DNA of 64,000 nt from Cladocopium goreaui (lineage: Eukaryota > Sar > Dinophyceae > Suessiales > Symbiodiniaceae). Positions 40,001 through 50,200 of this stretch are shown here, in pieces; position 1 is the first letter of the stretch; each line of letters begins with the position of its first letter. The DNA lies in contig CAMXCT020006755.1 of NCBI GenBank assembly GCA_947184155.2, positions 1 through 64,000 on the forward strand. Reading direction: 5' to 3'. The position numbers and the translations under genes are program-made. Below the pieces are notes generated by a model, which saw only the letters and a program-made list of their open reading frames with translations, searched no databases and was not told the origin of the DNA.

Positions 40001-43000
40001 CACGGTTTAGTCTATGTCTTGTTACTTGGACCCCATCTCGTAATATATCCCATTTGTATTGCGTAAACCGCATTTTCAAGGCTTGAACACAGGATGGAAA
40101 CAATCAATCATTGTGGGAGCAGCTTAAATTCTTGTTGGATAGGCCAGGGAACTACAATTGGGTTATGATCGACCATGCAACCATCATATGCTGGTAGCTC
40201 TAAGAACGGCCGGAGCCCAGGTCCCCCAGCAGCAGAACGCAAAGGCCATGGCGGCATTCGTCACGCCCCGGAGTTTGCTCGGACAAACCTGGAGGTATCA
40301 AACTTCGCGACCCCAAATACTTGTATAAATAAATGTAAATATATAACATATACAAAAGGATTCTTCCCACAATATCTACAGGTAAGTGAGAAGCTGCCAA
40401 GGATAAACTTCTGAAGCCCCAAATCTGGCTAAGAAATCATATTGTTTTAAAGAAAACACTAATACATGGTTTCCCAGAGATACCGCCATGGTACCCGCGC
40501 AAGTGCAAGAATTTGCCTGCAAATTGTGGGGTGACTTCTTCACTTTATCTGTGCTAAGTCACCAAATTCCTGGGTCACATCACCATTCTTGTTGGTGTCA
40601 CCCCCATTTTTGATGGTCAGTTGGTACGTGGATAATATCTACCTTCTAACCCAGCTGGATTCTGAATATCTCAGTACTTATATGTGCCGTGGTCAAAACA
40701 TGGATTTTCGGGGTCATCCATCCCATGGGAATTTTAAGATAATAGGTCAATCTACATCCCTATATATCCCTATGAAAATGGATTGATGACCATGTTGGGA
40801 ACAGACAATTTTTCGATGGCAGAAACGTGGCTTCTGTTGGCTTAACCCGCCGGTCTCTGCCTCTGCCAGAGCGATGAAGGCAGCAGGGATCCCCAAGCCG
40901 CCAAAGAAGCCGAAGCTGCAGAAACCCAGACCTTGGAGGTCCCAATTGGTCCAAAAAAGTCCCAAGAAATTCCGAGTTTCATGTTGCAGATCCCATCCAC
41001 TATATCCACTCACTTTGACAGTGGAATTTTGACAATGGAACAGCTGGAACAGCTGGAACAGCTGGAACAGGATGAGCTTCTCTTTTGCTCAAACTGTGGT
41101 ACCCTGTACCAGGTCGATGAGTTTTGAAATGGTGACGACTGAACACTGCAGAACATGCTTCGCTTCGTTCATTGCTCGGACGGAATGATGAAGAGTGGAA
41201 GGGATATAGAACAAAGGCTCTCAGGGCAAGAAAATGTGGGATGCGAATCCAATCTTTAGGCATGGGAAACCATTTTTTGCAGCCAACAACCGGCCCTGTT
41301 TTTGTCTGTCAGATCCCCAATTTAGTGGACAAGATCCGGTGGTTTCTCAAATCTCCCGTCTTGAATGATTGAACTGAGATTGAACTGAACAACACTGAAA
41401 ATCCCCATGGCACTTGGATACTCCAGGACTGCTGCCCAGAGACATAGGGATGCATACGTCTGCATCAGGTAAAGACCTGCGGCCAAAAAGCGGGTGTCAA
41501 ACAGGAGACATTCAATACATGTTTCAGCCATGATTTGGAGAGTGGAAACTCCGCCAGGTCATTCTTCTAGCCACCAGTCAACCAACTGGAAAGTATGGAG
41601 CTTCTGAGCACAAGGGCTTCCCATCCCCAAAACGTGCCTGTCCCATCAAAATCAAAAACTGTTATGCCCTTCTCATTTTCTTCTGCCTCAACAAAAAAGA
41701 GTTCTTCAGAAAATGCCCCCGAGACCCAGGCAACCCATGCCGGCATGCCGGGCCTACCACCGAGCAGCACATACCCAGATACGCTACAAAGATTGGCAGC
41801 CTGCGCCCAGCATAGTCCCCCAAGAAGCCTCCGGTAGCGATGTGGAAAATCCATCAACCTGGGGGTCCTACAGCCGTTCCACGGTAAATCATAACACGGG
41901 TTTCACACAGGAAACTGCGATGCAAATGCATAAAAGAACCATTTCCTTATGTGAAAGCTCAATGATGCTCCATGATAGTCTTGCTTGACATGGGGCAAAC
42001 ATCCGAAATTTTGGATGTGCATCCTAGTTGGTCTATGGTCGGACATAAATACCCCAGTTATTCACATGGCACGGTCTGATTCCAGGGATATCCCTAGGGC
42101 CCTAGAGCTTGCACCTGAGCTGATGGTGCCCAGTGCAAAGCCCATGTAGGTGGACAACATTTGAGCTTCCTGGCGTGCTTGGGTCAAGTCATGACTACCT
42201 GACCATTTTGACACCTCTGCATCCCAGTTTCTGGTACCTGGCTGATGACCCATGACTGGGCTTTGGATTGGATTATCACCATGGTCACATACTAAGTGAG
42301 ATGCACATTCAAGCATTCACATGCTGATGTCATTGTCATATCATGCTATGCCACATGTCAATACGATCCCCAGCCTGCGCCAAATCTCCCTTCACTTTGT
42401 ACTCCTGGGTGTGGGGATCTGATGCTCGTTAGCTCAAGAGATCAGGATGCTAACACCCACCCTTGGCACCCACTGCAATCTGTGTAGATTGAGTGAAGTG
42501 TTGGTTGAAACCACAAACGTTTACTAGGTTGATACCAACTTTCTAGGCTCGCAAAAATCCTCACCAATTGTAGCAGTTCATCAATAACCCTCCTGAAAAA
42601 TCCTGAAAAAAAAACGTTCCAGTGGAATCCATTGAACCTAAAAAAAGAAATCCTCCAAATTCTAAAAAACTTACTGTACACCTTGGACCTCAGAAACTTT
42701 TATAAAACAAACATCATCCAGTCCTCCCTCCACCGACGGCGCCGTTGGCGTGCGGTCCTGCATGATGGCCGACGCCAGGGCTGCAGAAGTCTGGAGACCA
42801 CCGGACTCGGCAACCACTACACCTGCGATCTCGTCCCCATCCCGGAAGAGCAAAACAACCGACTTTATGGTGGCTTCACCAATCAAACATAGTGGCTTAA
42901 CCAATCAATTTGATGGGCGTTTAACATGAACTATCAAATCATGTTTAATGAGATGGTAAGCATCAGCAAATAGGGATTCGATAGGTCAATGATGATTCGC

Positions 43001-43688
43001 CAGTGAAAAAAAACGGTTTCCATATGTTGAAACAAATCCAGTAGACAAAGAGCGGTGCAACCGCAGCAACCAACTTGCATATCCAAGAGTTGTTATTTGT
43101 ATCCCAAAATATGGCGAGTTTAACACAAATAATTGGCACAATACAACTAAGGGGGAATGTGCAAGAGAGAGGGAAGAAACGCAACCAAACTTAAGAAAAT
43201 GAATTTGTGAATAATTTGAATTTTCAAGGGGGATAAAGAACATGGCCAAGAAAATGTGGATGTACAAGAAAGTGTGACCGTCCCAAAAATCAGCTTCACT
43301 TCAAACAGCTATACCGGCTATACCAGGTTTCGGATTTTTTGGGGCCCAATCCACTGGTTGATCGCGATTTTCCCTATTAACATAATGGGTGTGTCACTTT
43401 TGCATTTATCTGTTTATGGATTCATTTATTCACTTAGATAGTTACAGTATGTTACAGTACATGAGGTCACGCACTGCACTAATTCAACCACCAGGATTCA
43501 TGCATCATGATTGACAAATCCCGGGACAGTACTGAACCTTGTTGCAACACCCCTGGGGTGATCCCCCGGGTTTGAACAAATGGGCCTGCGCACAGCACGA
43601 AGACATGGACTTGGTATAAACCAAAACCAATTTCATTGATCTTATCCTCAGCGCCCGCTGGGATTTCCCGCGATTTCCCAGGCACCAT
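31068..43688 (-). CDS. SVOP/SLC22-like MFS transporter, 19 exons, 438 codons
   Basis: A major facilitator superfamily membrane transporter; substrate unknown. Exons: 43586-43688 (ATG), 42758-42822, 42115-42169, 41758-41828, 41414-41459, 40861-40931, 40208-40288, 39414-39463, 38775-38808, 38125-38166, 36473-36511, 35444-35508, 34980-35046, 34219-34292, 33697-33798, 32859-32928, 32440-32508, 31864-31913, 31068-31230 (TGA). They total 1,317 nt, all in phase; the 41758/41459 junction has an alternative. Family landmarks in order: KINEIGFGLYQVHVF before TM1, MFS motif A GFLGDYAGRRLP, PAAFIALAEVCPSKLRGV, SARGQLESVLELMASMN after TM6, KLFYPTAQMITFLFPAEVF and STQIR before TM11, C-terminal SLPETKDTEL. 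Four donors are GC and three GA (e.g. ATGCAG|GACCGC, GGCAG|GACTTG). A copia retrotransposon ends about 160 bp upstream of the ATG in opposite orientation. Confidence 0.88.
34385..34440. repeat. (CTAT)n microsatellite
   Basis: About twelve CTAT units; transporter intron. Confidence 0.95.
35090..35200. repeat. (GTAT)n/(GTAC)n alternating array
   Basis: Blocks of GTAT and of self-complementary GTAC alternate; transporter intron. Confidence 0.95.
36290..36412. mobile_element. MITE-like element, family A
   Basis: The right end TTTTCCATAGCTATGTAAAC plus GTTTACCAGAGGG matches the family. The left end (about CCAGGTTTTCCATGG) is degenerate. It lies about 60 bp from the donor of transporter exon 36473-36511. 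Confidence 0.5.
36621..36730. mobile_element. 110-bp family D repeat with ATATGG...CCATAT ends
   Basis: Differs at two positions from 39241-39350. It begins ATATGGCAGTGTGTC and ends CCATACCCATAT. TATG precedes and follows the element, a possible target duplication. Transporter intron. Confidence 0.75.
37955..38060. mobile_element. MITE-like element, family C
   Basis: About 100 bp. The left end (TATATGGGGGTCCATAAATG plus GGGGTACC) is an imperfect inverted repeat of the right end (GGTACCCTTATAGGAAACCT plus CCATATGA). Related ends occur near 16600-16692 and 24098-24180. Transporter intron. Confidence 0.5.
39241..39350. mobile_element. 110-bp family D repeat, near-identical to 36621-36730
   Basis: Same ends and core as the copy 2.6 kb to the left. 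TTTCC flanks both sides. Transporter intron. Confidence 0.75.
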
Positions 43689-43847
43689 CCAGGGCAGGCA
43701 CGTGTCATGAGCACACCAACTGTATGAGTTTGCGGAACCTTGAAAATAGTGCTATAATGAAAGTCAGTTAGGATTATGATTCTCAATATATGGGAAAATA
43801 AAAAATGTTCCAAACCACCAACCAGCTCCAGTTCTGGCTCAAAAAAA

Positions 43848-44093
43848 CCCTGTGTCGAATGCACTCCATGCACTCATGTCATTTTACCATTTGCTTTCGC
43901 ATGTCAGTTTCAATCAGACCTGCCACATTTGCCTGTGGCCATTTCCTTTCAACCATCCAGAGGGTGGGATTCTTGCAAAGCCCTTGACGGCTACGCGTGT
44001 GCAAAAGGGACTTCGTTTGCCTGCACTTGCATCAACTTCTTGGTCCAGAACTTCGAGTGTCTTGACTACAACTGACTCCCTACCAGTTGATAC
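43848..44093 (+). repeat. 5' LTR of the copia element
   Basis: Identical at every position to 52004-52249. It begins CCCTGTGTCGAATGC and ends CCAGTTGATAC. If CCCTG is the target duplication, the LTR proper is 43853-44092 (TGTCG...GATA, 240 bp). Confidence 0.92.
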
Positions 44094-44107
44094 TGGTAGC
44101 GGAGCTC
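44094..44107 (+). promoter_or_regulatory. Putative primer-binding site
   Basis: TGGTAGCGGAGCTC directly follows the 5' LTR. TGGTAGC is the start expected for priming by an initiator-Met tRNA, as in other copia elements. The match to the host tRNA is inferred, not checked. Confidence 0.6.
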
Positions 44108-44276
44108 AAGCTCCAGAGCTCACCACTGCGCAACTCCTACTTCCTTGACGACTTTGCCACCAACCTTCACTTCACCTCCTATCATCTCCTCGAGCACTTT
44201 GGTGCCATCAACTTGATTTACTGCATCTCTGAAAAGATTCTTGTGCCCAAAGATCTGCTGATTTCTGACCTCAAGA

Positions 44277-47200
44277 ATGGCCAGCACTGCTTCAGCCGTG
44301 ACCACAGATTCACAGTTTACGAAGGATTCATACATACCCATTTTTGATGGGCAACCCAGTTCATACCAAGAATGGCGGAAAAGAATCCATATCTACCACT
44401 TGAAGATGAAGATTCAGAAACGTACTACAGAGTCTGTTTTGAATTTGATCGGCTCACTGCAGGGCAATGCATGGAAGTTGGTAGAGGGCTATGACTTGAC
44501 AAAGGTTGAAGATGACCAGGCTTTTGACAAGGTCATTTCCATGTTGGATACGGCATTTCAATATGACACACGTGTCAGGATGCCCCAGGATTTCGATGCC
44601 TACTTCAACTTGTCCAGGCGCCCAGGAACTTCCTTGCTTAGCTTCGTGACTGAACACGATGAGAAGCTTCGCAAAATCACAGAGCACGGCATCAAGCTTC
44701 CAGACCAAGTTCAAGGATGGCTGTTGCTTCGCCGTGCAAACCTCACAAAGGAACAGAATCAACTTGTTTTAACTCAAGCCCCAAAACTTGAAAAGCTGCG
44801 TGTTCAGGAAGCCTTATTTGTCATTTTGGGGCAAGATTACAAGTCAGCAGTCTCCCATGACCGGCGACCATTTGCCAACAACCGCTTTCAACGTGGAAAA
44901 GCTTTTGCTGCTCATGATGATGAAACGTTTGATGATTCAGACATCTATGAGGATGGATACTACGAGTATGATGACCAATATGAGACTGAGGTTTACGATG
45001 AAAGCTGGGCCGATGACAGCTTTGATGCGGATGCCGCCTACTTCCAAGAAGATGAGGCAGCCCTTGAGTTTGACCAGCACTCTGAGGCCTTCGACGTTAA
45101 TACGTATGACGAGGCTTTTGCTGCATACTTGGATGCTCGTCGAAGGTTTCAAGATTTGAAGCTCAGTCGTGGATTTTTGCCAGTTGTGGCATTGGCTGAT
45201 CAGAACCCTGTGTCTCCTTCCTCCAGTCCTTCACCTTCCTCACGTGGCCGTGGAAAAGGCTTTGGAAAGCCAAAGGGGAAATCGAAGGGCAAGGGCCGTG
45301 GATCCAATGTTGTGCGATACCCACCACGTGGTGAACGCAAAGCTCCAGATCCTCGAGCCAGAGCTGCAGCAGCCTCACAATGTTTGCGATGCGGTGCTTT
45401 TGGACACCAAGCAGCTCAGTGCCCTCGACCTGCAAAGCACAGCGGTTCCTCTCAGGTGTCAACCAGCCCTTCAAAGAAGCAGAACACAGAAGGCATGGCC
45501 GCGACCCAGCTGCCTGATGAACATGGACACGTCCTATTTGAGGACCAACTTGGACGCCCTCGCGTCGACTGCACCATGATGGACCCAGGAGCAAGTGCCT
45601 TTTTGATGGGTACTGGCCCATTCCACCGCTATGTGGAGCATCTCAAACAGCTTGGATTTGCCGTGGAAACCATTGAGATGCGGCGCACTTGCCGGACTTT
45701 TCATTTTGGTGGAGACCATTCAACAGTGAGTCATTGGGTTGCTAGGGTGCCAGTTTTCCTCAACAACAACTTCGGATTTGCCCAGGCGTTTATCATCAAA
45801 GGAGAGACACCAATGTTGATGGGCCGCCCCATCATTGAAGCTTTGGGCATTGTCATCAACTTCAAGCGGCAGCAGATGATGTTCGAAGGACATCCATGGC
45901 GACAAATCACAATTGGTCGACATGGCGAATACTTGCTGTCCTTGACTGAAGACTATGAGGCCGAGCTTGCTGATCAGGTGCCTTCCTTTGATCTTCGACT
46001 TGAAGACCAATCCGATGAGTTTCAGTCCTCTGGCGAGGTCATGGATTTTCAGGCCTACCAGAAGCAGGAAGGTGTTTTCACTTCCAGCGATGACTCTCCG
46101 ACACAGCCTGGAGAGCGACCTGTCCTGATCAAGCACTGGAAGATGCTCGAGAATGCTCTTGCTGCCGAAGAGAAACGCATCCATGCCACGCTCACCAGAG
46201 AACTTCATGACCCGACACCAAGACCCAGGATTATCTGGGAAGTCTATGCTGGCGCTTCAAGGATGTCAGAGGTGGCCGAATCACTCGGCTGTTTTGTTGA
46301 GACGTTTGGGTATGAGACTGGCTATGACTTTGACCTTCCTTCACATCGGTCTTACTTTTTGGAGTACCAAGCCCATGTGATGCCTGATGAGGTTTTGTAT
46401 GCACCGAGATGTGGCTTGTGGAGCAGGATGCAAGCAATCAATGCAACCACTGAAGCCAAGAAAGACCTCCTGCAACAACAGCGACAGATCCACCATGATC
46501 ACCATCTTCGATTTGTGAAGAAATCATACCTTGCTCAAGTTCATGGTGGACGCCAAGCACATCTTGAACAACCACATGGAGCCTTGTCCTGGGAAACCAC
46601 CTCCTTGAAATCTCTCCCAGGACTCTATGTCACCTTTGACCAATGCTGCTATGGTGCAATGTGCTTGGACTCTGATGGCCAATGGAAGCTTGTTCGAAAG
46701 ACCACAGGCTTGAAAACAACCAAGCGTGCAATGGCTCAAGCCATGTGTCTTCGTTGCGATGGATCCCATGAACACTGCAGGCTTGAAGGACAATTTCCTG
46801 GCCTTGGTCGCTCTCGCACCAGCTACATGGAAGATTACCAACCAGCAATGGCTGCAGTTCTAGCTGCTGCAATGGCAGCTCCTGAGGATCCAAGCGCCTG
46901 GGAAGACGCCAACGCTGTGGAAGAGGTCAAAGAGGTCCAAGGAAAGCTAGTTCAGCTCATGACTGGAAACCGAGCTGAAGCCACCAGAACTGTCCAGCGA
47001 CTTCATCGCAACCTTGGACACCCATCACCCAAAGCTCTTTGTGAACTTCTGGAATCACGTGGTGCCTCAGAGACTGTCATGGAGATTGCACGACAGTTTC
47101 AATGTCATGCCTGCTTGCGATACCGAAAGCCAAATCAGGTAGCTCCTTCGTCATCAAAGACGGTGAGCAAATTCAACCAGATCGTGCAGGCCGATGTCTT

Positions 47201-50200
47201 CTGGCTCAAGGACAACTCTAACAAGTTGCCCATCTTGTCCATGATCGACGAGGCCACAAAGTTCATGGCTGCGTTCCTCCTCAAGAGCGAGAAAGCCATT
47301 GACTATATCTCAGCTCTGGAACGGTGTTGGATTTCTCACTTTGGAGCACCGACCAAATTGATCACTGATGAGGGACGTGGCTGGCTTCATGATGATTTTG
47401 GAATTTGGACTGATGAACATGGAATCCACCATGCAGTTGCTGCTGGCGAAGCCCATGAACAGTTGGCACTTGTGGAAAGGAGACATGCCGTCCTGCGAAA
47501 AGCACTGGAAGTCTATTTGGCCGACTACGGCATCAGCGGTGAGAAGGCCGTCAAACAGGCCTTGGCCTACATTGTGCCCCAGATCAACAACACACCTTCG
47601 ACCTCAGGCTTCTCACCTGCTCAATGGCTTCTGGGACAGTCTCCTGACCTGCCTGGCGAACTCCTTGGAACTTCACTCACTCCAGTCCACCTTGGTGAAT
47701 CCTTTGAAGATGAACTTGCCAGGCGAGCCACAGCCAGAATGGCCATCATCCAGGCCGACACAGACCAGAAGCTCAGGCGAGCCCTTCTCAGGAAGTATGC
47801 TGGCATGAACATTGCACTACTTCCTGGACAGCGATGCTATTTTTGGCGCGACAGCAGGTCACCAGACCTCGTGAAGATTCGCTGGAAGGGTCCTGCCACA
47901 GTCCTCATGAGAGAAGACAATGAAGATGGCAGACCGCACATCTACTGGATAGGATACAAGTCACAGCTTCTTCGAGCGGCACCACACCACGTACGTCCTG
48001 AGATCGGCAAGTCAACTGACAGCCTGACAGGCAGCCTCCAAGACGCCAAGGACGTGATCAAATCTCTGAAGTCACGTGGTGTGACACGATTCATTGACCT
48101 GTCCATCCAGAACAAGCGCAACATCGATGACATCGGCACTGATGAAGAAGTCATGGATGACAACAACGATGATGATGACGATTTGCGTCCTCCTGCAACT
48201 CGTCGAAGACTTCTTGACCCTGAACATGTGTTGCCACCTCAACCTCCATCTCCTCCGTACTCCCCTTCGCTGGCACCTGATCCACCACCGGCTGATGTTG
48301 AGATCTTGGACTTTGACTCTCAACCTGGCCAGTCACTTGGACTTTCGACTGGACCACAGCCTGATCCACTTGGATTTGAGGATCTCGCTCAACTTGGACT
48401 TGTTGAGCCAGCTGGATCCGATGGACTTCATGGACTTACTGAACCTTTACATGATCCAGCGGTGGATGTGCCGATCAGCATGGGAGAGCCGTCACGCGAA
48501 CCCAGTCCAAAATCTGAATTTCAAGTACCTCAATCTCTTGAACCACCTCAACATCCAATTCCATCTCCATCTACAGTTCAACACCCTGAACCACCTCAAC
48601 AGCCAGTTGCTCAAGCTCCACAACTTGACCCATACACTGCCTCCTTGTATCAACCTGCGACAGATGAAGACTTTCGAGCTCACCGGCGTCGCTTCCAGCT
48701 TCAAGAGACCATGTCTTTTGGCCCACACAGACGTGCACCACCTGCACGCTCAGTGCCATATGATCCTCCACAACATGACAAAGAAGATGCTGACTTTGGA
48801 CTTTCAGCATTTGACCTTGAGGATCTCGAAACTGCGGCACTGCCAACGGGTTGGAAGTTTGAAGACGGCTACATCACCTTGGAAGACCACACCAAAGATT
48901 TTTGGGAGCTCAAAGCAGGATGTCTGATTCGACATCACGTTGTTCCTCGCAGGGCACTTTTTGACCCAAGAGCTCTTTCTGCCAAAGACCTCAGCCATAT
49001 GCCAGTTCCTCTCCAACAGCTGGACAATGTGAGGGTTACCGTTTCCAAGCATGACCATGGCATCAGACATTTCACCGACAAGATTGAGGATGGCCATGGC
49101 ACCTTGTCCAATACTCCATGGATTGGCTGCACTGTTTTTCAAATCAATGGCGATACTCGCAAAGAGCTTGGACTTCATGCATATGCTGCCATGACTGCAA
49201 AACAGATTGGCAAGAAAGAGAAGGTCAACGCACAACGCAAGATGCGAAAAGTTGCCCCCAAGAATGAGATCAACGAAAGAAAGCTGAGCCTTGAAGATCG
49301 ACTCCTTTTTCATCAAGCCAAGGTGAAAGAGCTGAAGAGTTTCTTCGACAACGGCGTTTGGACTTTTCAGACCACAAAAGAAGCAGACCCAGCTCGCACA
49401 CTTACAAGCAGAATTTTGCTGAAGTGGTCGAAGAATGCCGATGGCACGCCACGTGCAAAGGCGAGACTTGTCGTGCGTGGCTATGCTGATGCCGATGCCT
49501 TAGCAGGAGAGCTCGACACTGCATCTCCAGCCTCGACAAGGTTGGGCAGAGCATGCTTGCTTTCAATCTCTGCAATCCTTGGTTGGTGCGGCTGGAGCGC
49601 TGATGTTTCAACAGCATTTCTCCAAGGACTTCCACAGGAGAGGCGATTGTGGGTGAAGTTACCAGCCGACGCCCTCAGAATTCTTGGAGGCGATGCTGAC
49701 ACCAGGATGTTTTTGTACAAGCCTGTATATGGCCAGCTTGACGCACCAAAAAGATGGTTCCTTGAGGCGACCCGCAGACTTCGCCAACTGCAGTGGGTGC
49801 CTCACCCTATGGATCCTTGTTTTTGGCTTCTTTATGAACCAGACGAAGCTGGCGGCTCAGCTACCAAACTATGTGGCCTTCTATGTTTGCATGTTGACGA
49901 CATGTTGGGATGCGGTGATACCAAGTCCGAGACCTATTTGAATGCTGAAAAACAACTCAAAGAGTCTTTCAACTTCCGCACTTGGCAGAAAGATGAACCT
50001 TTTGAATACTGCGGTGCCAAGATGACACGTGATTCTGACGGCACATGGCATGTGAGTCATGATGAATATCTTCGAAAAGTTCAACCAATTCCCGTTGAGC
50101 GGGGCCGTCAATCACACCAACCCATGTCCGACAAGGAGCAAACAATGTTGAGAGGCCTACTTGGAAGCCTTCAATGGCCAGCAATACAGAGCTCTCCACA

